Shown here piece by piece: positions 16,832 through 25,498 of a stretch of DNA of 64,000 nucleotides. This stretch comes from Sphingopyxis soli (GTDB lineage: Bacteria > Pseudomonadota > Alphaproteobacteria > Sphingomonadales > Sphingomonadaceae), in assembly GCF_018682675.1 (NCBI RefSeq), contig NZ_JAFMTR010000042.1, forward strand, positions 62,001 through 126,000, read 5' to 3'. The notes under the pieces are model-generated. The model was not told the origin of the DNA. It ran no database searches and saw only the letters and a program-made list of their open reading frames with translations. Within the stretch, counting starts at the first letter, position 1. The number at the start of each line of letters is the position of its first letter. Both the position numbers and the translations under genes were made by a program.

Positions 16832-17683
16832 TCAGGCGGCCTTTTCGGGCGCCAGATAGCCGATCAGGCGACCGAGCGTTTCGGGCAGGTCCTTGCGGTG
16901 GACCACCATGTCGATCATCCCGTGGTCGAGCAGATATTCGGCGCGCTGGAACCCTTCGGGCAGCTTTTCGCGGATCGTATTCTCGATCACGCGCTGGCCC
17001 GCGAAGCCGATCAGCGCGTTGGGTTCACTGATCTGGATGTCGCCGAGCATCGCATAGCTGGCGGTCACACCGCCGGTCGTCGGGTCGGTCAGCAGCACAA
17101 TATAGGGCAGGCCCGCCCGGCGGAGGCGCTGGAGCGCGACGGTCGCGCGCGGCATCTGCATCAGCGACAGCGTGCCTTCCTGCATTCGCGCGCCGCCCGC
17201 AGCGGTGATCGCGATATAGGGAACCCCGCGTTTGATCGCCTGTTCGACGCCCGCGACAAAGGCTTCGCCGACCGCGACGCCCATCGAGCCGCCCATGAAG
17301 GCGAAATCCTGGACGCCGATCACGACGCCTTGGCCCGAAATGCGACCGAACGCGTTCTTGTATGCGTCGCGGTCGCCGGTCTGCGCGCGCGCCGCCTTGA
17401 TGCGGTCGACATATTTCTTGGTATCGCGGAACTTCAGCGGATCCTCGGGCGCAGGTGGCGAGGCGATCGGTTCGTGCACGCCGCCGTCGAACAGCTGTGC
17501 AAAGCGCTCTTTCGCGCCGATGCGGTCGTGATGGTCGCAGCGCGGGCAGACGTTCAGATTGTCTTCCCATTCCTTGACGAACACCATCTGCTGGCACTGG
17601 CGGCATTTGTGCCAGAGATTGTCGGCGGTATCGCGCTTGGCGGTGAAGGGCAGGGCGTTGCGGACGCGGTCGAGCCAGCTCAT
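16832..17683 (-). CDS. accD: Acetyl-CoA carboxylase carboxyltransferase subunit beta
   Basis: AccD with AccA transfers the carboxyl group from biotin on AccB to acetyl-CoA, making malonyl-CoA for fatty acid synthesis. The 283-aa protein has the N-terminal four-cysteine zinc ribbon (CRQCQQM then CPRCDHH) and the carboxyltransferase core with [12 protein letters not shown] and SGGARMQEG-like [14 protein letters not shown]. The ATG at 17683 is preceded by AAGGAG and overlaps the trpA stop by 4 nt, so the two are translationally coupled. accA is not in the window. Confidence 0.96.
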   Translation of the reverse strand: MSWLDRVRNALPFTAKRDTADNLWHKCRQCQQMVFVKEWEDNLNVCPRCDHHDRIGAKERFAQLFDGGVHEPIASPPAPEDPLKFRDTKKYVDRIKAARAQTGDRDAYKNAFGRISGQGVVIGVQDFAFMGGSMGVAVGEAFVAGVEQAIKRGVPYIAITAAGGARMQEGTLSLMQMPRATVALQRLRRAGLPYIVLLTDPTTGGVTASYAMLGDIQISEPNALIGFAGQRVIENTIREKLPEGFQRAEYLLDHGMIDMVVHRKDLPETLGRLIGYLAPEKAA

Positions 17684-18468
17684 GCGGCGATCTCCTTTGC
17701 GCCGTGGATAGCATCGGCGAGGGTGCGGGTGAAAGCCTCGACATGCGGCGCCGCGGCGTCGCCATGCTCGGCGATGATGTCGATGAGGGCCGATCCGACG
17801 ACGACGCCGTCGGCGACGCGCGCGATGGCGGCCGCCTGCTCGGGGGTGCGGACGCCGAAGCCGACTGCGACGGGAAGATCGGTCGCGGCCTTCAGCCGCG
17901 CGACGGCATCCTCGATGCTGGCTTGTGCCGCCTGCTGCTGGCCGGTGATGCCGGCGACCGAGACATAATAGAGGAAGCCGCTGGCGCCGCTGAGCACATC
18001 GGGCAGGCGCGCGGCGTCGGTTGTCGGCGTGGCGAGGCGAATGAGGTCGACGCCTGCCGCACGAAGCGCAGGGCCGAGTTCGGCATCCTCCTCCGAGGGA
18101 ATATCGACGCAAATGACGCCATCGAACCCGGCCTTCGCGCATTCGGCGGCGAACCATTCCGCGCCGCGGATCGTCATCGGGTTGGCATAACCCATCAGGA
18201 CAAGCGGCGTGTCGGGGTGGCGGCTGCGAAAATCTGCGGCGATCGCGAACAGGTCGGCGGTCGTCGTGCCCTTCGCCAAACTGCGGAGGTTCGCGGCCTG
18301 GATCGCGGGACCGTCGGCCATCGGATCGGTGAAGGGCATGCCGAGCTCGATCACATCGGCCCCGCCCGCGACGAGCGCGTCGAGGTTCGCCGCGGTGTCG
18401 CCGTCACCACCGGTGATGAAGGTGACGAGCACGGGACCTTTTGAAAAGGCCGAGGCGAAGCGAGTCAT
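17680..18468 (-). CDS. trpA: Tryptophan synthase subunit alpha
   Basis: TrpA cleaves indole-3-glycerol phosphate and channels indole to TrpB. The 262-aa TIM barrel has the catalytic Glu in [16 protein letters not shown] and the catalytic Asp in [13 protein letters not shown], and [10 protein letters not shown] in the phosphate-binding part. Its ATG overlaps the stop of the inserted DUF559 gene (ATGA), while the trpB stop lies about 425 bp upstream. In most genomes trpB and trpA touch directly; here a cassette separates them, so trpA expression now depends on read-through of two GC-rich hairpins and on coupling to the cassette gene. Confidence 0.96.
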   Translation of the reverse strand: MTRFASAFSKGPVLVTFITGGDGDTAANLDALVAGGADVIELGMPFTDPMADGPAIQAANLRSLAKGTTTADLFAIAADFRSRHPDTPLVLMGYANPMTIRGAEWFAAECAKAGFDGVICVDIPSEEDAELGPALRAAGVDLIRLATPTTDAARLPDVLSGASGFLYYVSVAGITGQQQAAQASIEDAVARLKAATDLPVAVGFGVRTPEQAAAIARVADGVVVGSALIDIIAEHGDAAAPHVEAFTRTLADAIHGAKEIAA

Positions 18469-18848
18469 ATAGCCCTCTCCCCTTCAGGGGAGAGGGTTGG
18501 GAGTGGGGCACGACCGACAAACAGCGCAAGCTGTTCCAGCACGCCTTCCATGTTCGTCATCACGTCCAAATTTGCAAATCTAATCACCCTGTAACCCTGT
18601 TCCTCGAAAAATACCGTCCGCGCCCGATCATAATCTTCCTGAAATCCATGCGTATCGCCATCGACCTCGACAACCACCATCGGATCTCTCGCCGAGACAT
18701 CCGCGATATACCGTCCAATAACCTTTTGTCGGCGAAACTTGATGCCGTGAAAGCGCTCGGCGCGGAGCTGGAACCAGAGGCGGAGTTCGGGTTCAGTCTG
18801 CTCGCGCCGCATCTTCTTCGCGAGTTCGATCAGCCGCCAGTCCCGCAT
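18465..18848 (-). CDS. DUF559 domain protein, Vsr-like PD-(D/E)XK nuclease fold
   Basis: This 127-aa protein belongs to DUF559, a family related to very-short-patch-repair (Vsr) endonucleases. The N-terminal segment (MRDWRLIELAKKMRREQTE) is followed by FRRQKVIGRYIADVSA (Asp50) and VVVEVDGDTHGFQ, in which Glu61 and Asp63 with His67 fit the catalytic D...ExD pattern, and then RVIRFANLDVM. Biochemical function of the family is poorly known. The gene sits in the trp operon between trpB and trpA, bounded by inverted repeats. The ATG at 18848 has GAGAGGGG upstream; an upstream in-frame extension would run through the repeat and is unlikely. Confidence 0.85.
   Translation of the reverse strand: MRDWRLIELAKKMRREQTEPELRLWFQLRAERFHGIKFRRQKVIGRYIADVSARDPMVVVEVDGDTHGFQEDYDRARTVFFEEQGYRVIRFANLDVMTNMEGVLEQLALFVGRAPLPTLSPEGERAI
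18469..18513 (+). repeat. Left terminal inverted repeat of the DUF559 cassette
   Basis: This 45-bp repeat starts ATAGCCC and contains the perfect palindrome at 18473-18496, with 10-bp arms CCCTCTCCCC and GGGGAGAGGG and a TTCA loop. It pairs with the copy at 18849-18893. It also encodes the C-terminal [13 protein letters not shown]-like tail of the DUF559 protein. Confidence 0.85.
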
Positions 18849-18893
18849 TCGTTCCCCTCTCCCACCCCTCTCCCCTGAAGGGGAGAGGGCTAT
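18849..18893 (-). repeat. Right terminal inverted repeat of the DUF559 cassette
   Basis: On the minus strand this copy differs from the left one at three positions (29, 36 and 41 of 45). Its palindrome is at 18866-18889 with a TGAA loop on the plus strand. The DUF559 ATG follows immediately at 18848, and the G-rich inner part of the repeat serves as its ribosome-binding site. Confidence 0.85.
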
Positions 18894-20113
18894 TATAGTG
18901 CCACCCCCAGCGCTTCCGCCACCGTGAAGATATCCTTGTCCCCCCGACCCGAGCAATTGACGATGATGATCTTGTCCTTGCCCAGCGTCGGCGCGATGCG
19001 TTCGGCGGCGGCGATCGCGTGCGCGCTTTCGAGCGCGGGGATGATGCCTTCGAGCTTGGTCAGCTTCTGGAAGCTCGCCAGCGCCTCGGCGTCGGTGACG
19101 GGTTCGTAGCGGACGCGGCCGATGTCGTGGAGCCAGCTATGTTCGGGGCCGATGCCCGGATAGTCCAGGCCCGCCGAGATGCTGTGCGCCTCGGTGATCT
19201 GGCCGTCCTCGTCCTGCAGCAGATAGGTCTTGTTGCCGTGGAGAATACCGGGGCGGCCGCCCGCGAGGCTCGCGGCGTGCTTGCCGTCCAGCCCTTCGCC
19301 GGCGGCTTCAACGCCGACAATCTCTACCTCGGCATCGTCGAGGAAGGGGTGGAACAATCCGATGGCATTCGATCCGCCGCCGACGGGGGCGATCAGCATG
19401 TCGGGCAGGCGGCCTTCGGCTTCGAGAATTTGCGCCTTGGCTTCGTCGCCGATCACCGACTGGAAATCGCGAACAAGCTCGGGATAGGGGTGCGGGCCCG
19501 CGACGGTGCCGATGATATAGAAGGTGTCGTGGACGTTCGCGACCCAATGGCGCAGCGCCTCGTTCATCGCGTCCTTCAGCGTCTTCGCGCCGCTCTCGAC
19601 CGCGACGACTTCGGCGCCGAGCAATTTCATGCGGAACACGTTCGGCTGCTGCCGCGCGACGTCGACCGCGCCCATGAAGATGGTGCAGGGCAGGCCGAAC
19701 AGCGCGGCGACGGTCGCGGTCGCGACGCCATGCTGCCCCGCGCCGGTCTCGGCGATGATCTTCGTCTTGCCCATCCGCTTCGCGAGCAGAATCTGGCCGA
19801 TGCAATTGTTGATCTTGTGCGCGCCGGTGTGGTTCAGATCCTCGCGCTTCAGATAGATTTTCGCGCCGCCGAGATGGTCGGTCAGCCGCTCGGCGAACCA
19901 CAGCGGGCTGGGACGGCCGACATAATGTTTCAGCAGATAGTCGAACTCGGCCTTGAACGCCGGATCGGCCTGTGCCGCACGATAGTGACGCTCGAGGTCG
20001 AGGATCAGCGGCATCAGCGTTTCGGCAACATAGCGGCCGCCGAACTGGCCGAAATGGCCGCGCTCGTCGGGTCCGGTGCGAAAGCTGTTCGGGAGGGTCG
20101 TCGTCTCAGTCAT
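18893..20113 (-). CDS. trpB: Tryptophan synthase subunit beta
   Basis: TrpB is a PLP enzyme that condenses indole with serine to make tryptophan and forms an alpha2-beta2 complex with TrpA. The 406-aa protein shows the PLP lysine in [26 protein letters not shown], the phosphate-binding loop GGGSNAIG and [17 protein letters not shown] 20113 is preferred because GGAA lies 6 nt upstream; ATGs at 20119 and 20125 are also in frame. The stop codon touches the right inverted repeat of the DUF559 cassette. Confidence 0.96.
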   Translation of the reverse strand: MTETTTLPNSFRTGPDERGHFGQFGGRYVAETLMPLILDLERHYRAAQADPAFKAEFDYLLKHYVGRPSPLWFAERLTDHLGGAKIYLKREDLNHTGAHKINNCIGQILLAKRMGKTKIIAETGAGQHGVATATVAALFGLPCTIFMGAVDVARQQPNVFRMKLLGAEVVAVESGAKTLKDAMNEALRHWVANVHDTFYIIGTVAGPHPYPELVRDFQSVIGDEAKAQILEAEGRLPDMLIAPVGGGSNAIGLFHPFLDDAEVEIVGVEAAGEGLDGKHAASLAGGRPGILHGNKTYLLQDEDGQITEAHSISAGLDYPGIGPEHSWLHDIGRVRYEPVTDAEALASFQKLTKLEGIIPALESAHAIAAAERIAPTLGKDKIIIVNCSGRGDKDIFTVAEALGVAL

Positions 20114-20210
20114 GATCATTTCCATCGGCAAGGTTGGAGCACGCGCTTCGAGATAGTCTCAAGCGATCAGCGCCATCGTTTGCCGATAGCCGTAACGGAG
20201 GCGAGCCGTG

Positions 20211-20843
20211 TCAACATGCGGCGACCGCTTTAAGGAAAGCTGCGATCTTGTCCACATCCTTGACGCCCGGTGCACTTTCGACGCCCGAGGAAACGTCGAC
20301 GAGCGGCGCGCCGGTCTCCGCGATCGCTTGTCCGACATTGTCCGGGGTCAACCCGCCGGCAATCCCCCAGTCCATGTTATGGCGGTGGTTCGCGAGCAGC
20401 GACCAGTCGAACCGCGTTCCCGTGCCACCCGGCATCGCCGCCGCAGGGGCGTCGAAGAGGATGCGATCGGCGATGCCGCGATATTTCTGCATGCGATCCA
20501 GCGTGTCGGCGTCCTTGAGGCCGATCGCCTTCCATATCTGTGCCGGAACGAGTTGCTTCACGCGCGCGAGCCATTCGGGGGTTTCGGTGCCGTGGAACTG
20601 GATGATGTCGGGACGAACCTTGGACAGCGCCTCGCCGGTCAGCTGTTGCGAGGCGTTGACGAGCAGCAGCGCGACCTTGACCTTGCCCTGCGCGCGCTGG
20701 CGTAATTGGGCCGCGAGATCGAGCGCGACATGGCGCGGGCTCGGCTCATAATGGACAAGGCCGATATGGGTCGCGCCGAGGCGAATGGCGGCATCGACCG
20801 TTTCGGGCGTCGACAGCCCGCAAATCTTCACCAGCGGCGGCAT
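20211..20843 (-). CDS. trpF: Phosphoribosylanthranilate isomerase
   Basis: TrpF converts N-(5-phosphoribosyl)anthranilate to the deoxyribulose phosphate intermediate of tryptophan synthesis. The 210-aa TIM barrel starts MPPLVKICGLSTPETVDAAI, with the catalytic Cys in KICG, and shows IIQFHGTETPEWL, FDWSLLA and IAGGLTPDNV. It lies 10 bp downstream of pyrF and about 100 bp upstream of trpB on the same strand. The other trp genes (trpE, D, C, G) are not in the window, which is usual for this order where trpFBA is a separate block. Confidence 0.95.
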   Translation of the reverse strand: MPPLVKICGLSTPETVDAAIRLGATHIGLVHYEPSPRHVALDLAAQLRQRAQGKVKVALLLVNASQQLTGEALSKVRPDIIQFHGTETPEWLARVKQLVPAQIWKAIGLKDADTLDRMQKYRGIADRILFDAPAAAMPGGTGTRFDWSLLANHRHNMDWGIAGGLTPDNVGQAIAETGAPLVDVSSGVESAPGVKDVDKIAAFLKAVAAC

Positions 20844-20853
20844 GGGATACTTT

Positions 20854-21528
20854 CTAGAGCGTCGCTTCAATCTCGCGCGCGGCGAGGTCGGGGTCGGCCG
20901 ACTGGCTGATCGGGCGGCCGACGACGAGGATCGAGGCGCCATCGGACATGGCCTGGGCGGGCGTGACCACCCGTTTCTGGTCGCCGACCTTGCCGTTCGC
21001 CGGGCGCACGCCGGGGACGACGAAGAAGCCGCCGGGCCAGACCTTGCGTGCCAGCTTCACCTCGCGGCCCGAGCAGACGATGCCGTCGAGCCCGGATTCG
21101 CGCGCCAGCCTGGCCAGGCGGACGACCTGATCGTCGGGGCTGCCTGCGACGCCGATGTCTTCAAGATCGGGGGCGTCGAGGCTGGTGAGGACGGTCACCG
21201 CGACAACCTTGGTGTTGAGCCCCGCCACGGCCTTGGCCTCTTCCATCATCGCGCGGCCACCAGAGGCGTGAACGGTCAGGATCGCGGGCTCGAGCGGTCG
21301 CAGCGCCTGGATCGCCTTGGCCACGGTGTTCGGAATGTCGTGCAGCTTGAGGTCGAGAAAGATCGGCAGCCCGAATTTCGCCATTTCATGCACGCCATGA
21401 TGACCGTTGGCGCAGAAGAATTCGAGCCCCAGCTTGAGCCCGCCGACATGATGCCGCACCTTTTGCGCCAGCGTCAGCGCGGCGTCGAGATGCGGGGTGT
21501 CGATCGCGAGGTAGATCGGGGAGGTCAT
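20854..21528 (-). CDS. pyrF: Orotidine 5'-phosphate decarboxylase
   Basis: PyrF decarboxylates OMP to UMP, the last step of de novo pyrimidine synthesis. The 224-aa protein starts MTSPIYLAIDTPHLDAAL and carries the catalytic signature FLDLKLHDIPNTVAKA (Lys and Asp tetrad), VHASGGRAMM and VVPGVRPANGKVGDQKR. The start ATG overlaps the stop of the upstream LapA-domain gene by 4 nt. A longer frame to 21939 would overlap lapA fully and is rejected. Confidence 0.95.
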   Translation of the reverse strand: MTSPIYLAIDTPHLDAALTLAQKVRHHVGGLKLGLEFFCANGHHGVHEMAKFGLPIFLDLKLHDIPNTVAKAIQALRPLEPAILTVHASGGRAMMEEAKAVAGLNTKVVAVTVLTSLDAPDLEDIGVAGSPDDQVVRLARLARESGLDGIVCSGREVKLARKVWPGGFFVVPGVRPANGKVGDQKRVVTPAQAMSDGASILVVGRPISQSADPDLAAREIEATL

Positions 21529-21869
21529 GGAATATCCAGTGGCAGGGTGGGGGAGTTGGTGCCGCTTGCCGGGGGTGTCGCAGCGGGGGCCGGCGCCGGT
21601 TCGACCGGTCGATTGGCGAGCGCGCGCATGTCCGCAAGCTGCCGCTCGCTCGTGTCGAGCCGGCGCTTCATCGACCAGCGCGTGGTGCGAAGAGCGATCC
21701 ACATCGGCACGCTGCCGATCAGGAAGGCGGCAAGGATCAGGACGGGGAGTTTCGTATCGAGCACCTGGCCCGGCCAGATCGTGACCGTCACCGGGATCCA
21801 GTTCGCCATCGCGAATATCACCAGCACTGCGGTCAGCAGCACCCAGATGATCGTCCGCAAGGTCCCCAT
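21525..21869 (-). CDS. LapA-domain inner-membrane protein
   Basis: This 114-aa protein has two transmembrane helices, roughly residues 6-26 (IIWVLLTAVLVIFAMANWIP) and 43-62 (VLILAAFLIGSVPMWIAL), then a basic cytoplasmic segment with a short coiled coil (RRLDTSERQLADMRALANR) and a Pro/Ala-rich tail. This matches the lipopolysaccharide assembly protein A (LapA/YciS) domain family; in enterics LapA works with LapB on LPS synthesis control. No lapB is visible. It is the first gene of the pyrF-trp-accD-folC operon and is translationally coupled to pyrF. Confidence 0.8.
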   Translation of the reverse strand: MGTLRTIIWVLLTAVLVIFAMANWIPVTVTIWPGQVLDTKLPVLILAAFLIGSVPMWIALRTTRWSMKRRLDTSERQLADMRALANRPVEPAPAPAATPPASGTNSPTLPLDIP

Positions 21870-21962
21870 TCGCTTCGCTCCTTCGCTGGCCTGTCCCGAC
21901 CCTATGACAGATTGCCGCGGGTTTCCAGTCCCTCGCCAAGCATCGTCATCGCGGCGAAGGGC

Positions 21963-23273
21963 TCAGCCGAATACCCGGTCAAAGATCGTGTCGACCTGTT
22001 TCATATGATAGCCGAGATCGAACAATTCGGTCAGTTGTTCGGCCGACAGGCGGGCCGTCACATCGGCATCGGCCTTGAGCAGTTCGAGCAGCGAAAGCTG
22101 TCCGTCCGATTCCCAGACCTTCATCGCGTTGCGCTGGACGAGCGCGTAGCTGTCCTCGCGGCTCGCGCCCGCCTGCGTCAGGGCGAGCAGGACACGCTGC
22201 GAGTGGACGAGGCCGCCCATGCGGTCGAGATTCTTCTGCATCCGTTCGGGATAGACGAGCAGCTTGTCGACGACCCCGATCAGGCGCGCGAGCGCGAAGT
22301 CGAGCGTGATCGTCGCGTCGGGACCGATGAAGCGCTCGACCGACGAGTGGCTGATATCGCGTTCGTGCCAAAGCGCGACATTCTCCATCGCGGGGATCGC
22401 GGCGCTGCGGACCATGCGCGCAAGGCCGGTCAGATTTTCGGTCAGCACCGGGTTGCGCTTGTGCGGCATTGCGGACGAACCCTTCTGGCCCGGCGAGAAA
22501 TATTCCTCGGCCTCCAGCACTTCGGTGCGCTGGAGGTGGCGGACCTCGACCGCCAGACGCTCGATCGACGAAGCGATCACGCCGAGCACGGCGAAGAACA
22601 TCGCGTGACGATCGCGCGGGATGACCTGCGTCGAGACGGCCTCGATCTCAAGACCGAGCTTCGCGGCGACATGCGCTTCGACGCGCGGGTCGATATTGGC
22701 GAAGGTGCCGACGGCGCCCGAGATGGCGCAGGTCGCGATCTCGGCGCGCGCGGCGACGAGGCGGGCCTTGCAGCGGGAGAATTCGGCATAGGCCTCGGCG
22801 AGCTTCAGCCCGAAGGTGACCGGTTCGGCGTGGATGCCGTGGCTGCGGCCGATCGTCGGCGTGAGTTTGTGCTCATAGGCGCGGCGCTTGATCGCCGCGA
22901 GCAGCGCGTCGAGGTCGGCGAGCAGGATGTCGGCCGCCTGGCTGAGCTGCACCGCGAAGCAGGTGTCGAGCACATCGCTCGAGGTCATGCCCTGATGCAT
23001 GAAGCGCGCTTCATCGCCGACATTTTCGGCGACCCACGTAAGGAAGGCGATCACGTCATGCTTGGTAACGGCCTCGATCGCGTCGATCGCCTCGACGTCG
23101 ATTTTGGGATTGGTGGCCCACCAGTCCCACAACGCCTTGGCGGCGGATTTCGGAACGGTTCCCAGTTCGGCAAGCGCGTCGGTGGCATGCGCCTCGATCT
23201 CGAACCAGATGCGAAAGCGATTCTCGGGCGACCAGATAGCCGTCATGTCGGGCCGAGCGTAACGCGGAACCAT
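21963..23273 (-). CDS. purB: Adenylosuccinate lyase
   Basis: PurB catalyses two beta-eliminations in purine synthesis, SAICAR to AICAR and adenylosuccinate to AMP, releasing fumarate. The 436-aa protein begins MVPRYARPDMTAIWSPENR and carries the fumarase-superfamily signature GSSAMPHKRNP, plus MTSSDVLDTCFAVQL and GRSHGIHAEPVTFG. The ATG at 23273 is preceded by AAGGGAAGGAA. It is upstream of lapA on the same strand with a gap of about 90 bp. The EF-hand gene diverges 198 bp away. Confidence 0.96.
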   Translation of the reverse strand: MVPRYARPDMTAIWSPENRFRIWFEIEAHATDALAELGTVPKSAAKALWDWWATNPKIDVEAIDAIEAVTKHDVIAFLTWVAENVGDEARFMHQGMTSSDVLDTCFAVQLSQAADILLADLDALLAAIKRRAYEHKLTPTIGRSHGIHAEPVTFGLKLAEAYAEFSRCKARLVAARAEIATCAISGAVGTFANIDPRVEAHVAAKLGLEIEAVSTQVIPRDRHAMFFAVLGVIASSIERLAVEVRHLQRTEVLEAEEYFSPGQKGSSAMPHKRNPVLTENLTGLARMVRSAAIPAMENVALWHERDISHSSVERFIGPDATITLDFALARLIGVVDKLLVYPERMQKNLDRMGGLVHSQRVLLALTQAGASREDSYALVQRNAMKVWESDGQLSLLELLKADADVTARLSAEQLTELFDLGYHMKQVDTIFDRVFG

Positions 23274-23471
23274 TGAAATTCCTTCCCTTTATGTCGCTTC
23301 GTCGCAAATCGGCAGCGGATCCGCGACGGGGCGCCCCCTAGCAGGGCCGGGGCGTTTAGCCAATCGCGGCGGCCGCGCAACTTCCCCGAAGCCCGCGCGG
23401 TTAATCCTGCGCCCCTTCCCAAAGGCGCTCGATCGCACCCGCTGGTCGGCCGCCGCTACAGGAGAATCATC

Positions 23472-23909
23472 ATGTTGAAGCAAGCCCTTTTGATCGGCGC
23501 TGCCGTGGTCAGTTTCCCGGCGCTGGCCCAGAATACGCCCCCTGCCGACCCCACAGCGCCGCCGCCGACCGAGCAGACGGATCCGGCCGCGCCTGCTCCC
23601 GATAGCACTCCGCCCGCCGGTGAGGCCGCCAAGCCCGCACCATCGGGCACGGCCGCGACGCCCGCGCAGATAGCGCAGATCGTCGATCGCGAGTTCGCGT
23701 CCTATGACGGAGACAAGAGCAGTGACCTCAACCAGTCGGAATTCGCGGCCTGGATGAAGAAGCTGCGCACCGCGACCGAACCGTCGATCGATCCCGAATC
23801 GGAGCAGGTCAAGACCTGGATCGGCCAGGCTTGGGCAGCGGCGGATGCCGACAAGTCGGGCGCAGTCAGCAAGGAGGAACTGACCGGTTTCCTGTCGCGC
23901 GGCGCCTGA
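23472..23909 (+). CDS. Exported EF-hand calcium-binding protein
   Basis: This 145-aa protein starts with a signal peptide (MLKQALLIGAAVVSFPALAQ, cleavage probably after ALA), then a Pro/Ala/Thr-rich low-complexity spacer up to about residue 65. Two EF-hand loops follow: YDGDKSSDLNQSEF and AADADKSGAVSKEEL, each with the expected acidic ligands and a terminal Glu. It is therefore probably periplasmic and calcium-binding. Small EF-hand proteins of this layout are common in sphingomonads, but their job is not known. AGGAG lies just upstream of the ATG. Confidence 0.85.
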   Translation: MLKQALLIGAAVVSFPALAQNTPPADPTAPPPTEQTDPAAPAPDSTPPAGEAAKPAPSGTAATPAQIAQIVDREFASYDGDKSSDLNQSEFAAWMKKLRTATEPSIDPESEQVKTWIGQAWAAADADKSGAVSKEELTGFLSRGA

Positions 23910-23980
23910 TTTTCAGAGCGGTTAGCGATGGAGCGTTGCAGCCGTCGGAGAGATCCGGCGGCTGCTTCGCCCTGGGCAGG

Positions 23981-24394
23981 TCATGCCGCGCGCGGCGGCT
24001 GCAGGACTGCACGGATGGTGAGCGCGCGTTCCTGTCCATCGCGGTCCGGCCAGAGGATCGCGCTGCCGGTACGCAATCCGATCAACCCGGCGCCGACCGG
24101 CGTGAGGATGGAAATGCGCCCCGTCGAGATATCGGCATCGGAAGGATAGACGAGGCGCACGCTGCGAACGGCGCCGCTCGCCGCATCGACGAAATCGACC
24201 TCGCTGTTCATCGTCACCACGTCGCGCGGGACGTGACGTTCCTTGTGGATTGTCGCGCGGCCGATCTCGCGGAGCAGAAGCTCGCTGACTTGCGGCATGC
24301 GCTTTTCGACCCCGATCGCGAGGTCGGTGAGCGCGTCGGCCTCACGATCGATCATGTGGACGGGCGGCTTTCTGACGGCCTTTGCGTTGGTCAT
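23981..24394 (-). CDS. rnk: Rnk-type nucleoside diphosphate kinase regulator (GreA/GreB C-terminal fold)
   Basis: This 137-aa protein has a short N-terminal helical region (HMIDREADALTDLAIG) and a C-terminal GreA/GreB-like FKBP fold with VTMNSEVDFVD and VRLVYPSDADISTGRISILTPVG split by the characteristic GRISILTPVGAGLIGL motif. Rnk-type proteins bind RNA polymerase but lack the long GreA coiled coil, so they cannot stimulate transcript cleavage. In Pseudomonas and E. coli Rnk was described as affecting nucleoside diphosphate kinase levels. The gene stands alone. Confidence 0.85.
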   Translation of the reverse strand: MTNAKAVRKPPVHMIDREADALTDLAIGVEKRMPQVSELLLREIGRATIHKERHVPRDVVTMNSEVDFVDAASGAVRSVRLVYPSDADISTGRISILTPVGAGLIGLRTGSAILWPDRDGQERALTIRAVLQPPRAA

Positions 24395-24603
24395 GGGGAT
24401 GCTTTCAGCAGAATGGATGACGGGCGCCCGGAAGGCGTCCCATCTGGAAATCTCGGAATTTTCACCCCGGGCTGCCGGGGCGTGGCGCGCCGGAACCCGG
24501 GGCTAGATGCCCGCGAGAAGCTGTCCCCCATGGTGGCGGAAGCGAAGATGGTGCTGCCGAATCTGCATGGCCCGATGATGTGCCGCCCGCGCGGACAAGT
24601 AAA

Positions 24604-24623
24604 GCCTGCTGGCTATAGCAGGC
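24604..24623 (-). terminator. Possible weak terminator at the end of radC
   Basis: On the minus strand GCCTGCT and AGCAGGC pair across a 6-nt loop at the radC stop, followed by a broken T tract (TTTACTT). The stem overlaps the last codons of radC. The T tract is poor, so function is uncertain. Confidence 0.35.
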
Positions 24624-25302
24624 CGAGCCCGCGAAGGCTGCGATGTTCGGCGCCGCCGATGATGATATGATCGTGCAGGACGATTCCGAGCTTGCCCGCG
24701 GCCCCCGCAAGCTCGCGCGTGATCGCGATGTCCTGTCGGCTCGGCTCCGGATTGCCGCTCGGATGATTGTGGACCACGATGATCGCCGCCGCGCCGAGCT
24801 CGAGGCCGCGCTTCACGACCTCGCGGACATAGATCGCCGACTGGTCGATGGAGCCCTCGCTCGCCACCTCGTCGCGGATCAGCATGTTGCGCGAGTTGAG
24901 ATAGAGTATGCGTACGCGCTCGATATCGATCGGCCCCATGTCGGCGCGCAGCCAGTCGAGCAGGGCGTCCCAACTGGACAGCAGGGGTTTCTCGCGGAAC
25001 TCGCCCTTCAGCATCCGCAGGCTCGTCGCCTGGACGATTTTCAGCGCAGCGACGGCGGTGTCGCCCATGCCGCTGACACGGCGAAGCGATTCGGGATCGG
25101 CGCTTGCCAGCTGGGCCAGCGAACCGAATTCATGGAGCAGCGCTTTGGCCAGCGGCTTCGTGTCGCGGCGCGGGATCGCGAGCGCGAGCAGATATTCGAC
25201 CAGCTCGTAATCGGCCATGCTGTCCGGATCGTTCAGCAGACGGGTTCGCAGGCGCGCGCGGTGGCCGCTGTGGTCGGGACGGGGTGCGGGTGCATCGGCC
25301 AT
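24613..25302 (-). CDS. radC: RadC-family JAMM/JAB protein
   Basis: This 229-aa protein has an N-terminal helix-hairpin-helix-like region (LRRVSGMGDTAVAALKIVQ) and a C-terminal JAB metallo-isopeptidase-like domain with VVHNHPSGNPEPSRQDI, the HxH...D zinc motif. The RadC name comes from a historical DNA-repair assignment that was later withdrawn; current knowledge does not give a confirmed function. ATG 25302 fits the usual N-terminus; an in-frame ATG at 25344 would add 14 residues. Confidence 0.92.
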   Translation of the reverse strand: MADAPAPRPDHSGHRARLRTRLLNDPDSMADYELVEYLLALAIPRRDTKPLAKALLHEFGSLAQLASADPESLRRVSGMGDTAVAALKIVQATSLRMLKGEFREKPLLSSWDALLDWLRADMGPIDIERVRILYLNSRNMLIRDEVASEGSIDQSAIYVREVVKRGLELGAAAIIVVHNHPSGNPEPSRQDIAITRELAGAAGKLGIVLHDHIIIGGAEHRSLRGLGLL

Positions 25303-25498
25303 GGCGCGGGCATAACCAGCTTGTGGGGCGCACTCAACGGACATAAGGTTCGCGGTCTATGGCTACGTCCCGATTATTGCAGCCAATTGCGCCATTCTGG
25401 CGTTATCTGGCGGGCAGGGACGGGCCTGTTGGGGCGCATGAGGAAAAGAGCATAAGCGTCGTGACGTCATCCGCCACCATAGCCGCTCCGGTTTTGGC

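Larger units (their letters stand above)
18469..18893 (-). mobile_element. 425-bp DUF559 cassette with 45-bp terminal inverted repeats
   Basis: Inverted repeats of 45 bp (42 matches) define a unit lying exactly between the trpB stop codon (18893-18895) and the trpA start codon (18466-18468). Each repeat holds a perfect hairpin, arms CCCTCTCCCC and GGGGAGAGGG around a 4-nt loop. Only one gene fits inside, the 127-aa DUF559 protein. Its Shine-Dalgarno (GAGAGGGG) lies in the right repeat, its last 13 or so codons lie in the left repeat, and its stop codon is borrowed from the trpA start. No target-site duplication is evident. That the unit is mobile is an inference from boundaries and symmetry. 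Confidence 0.6.
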
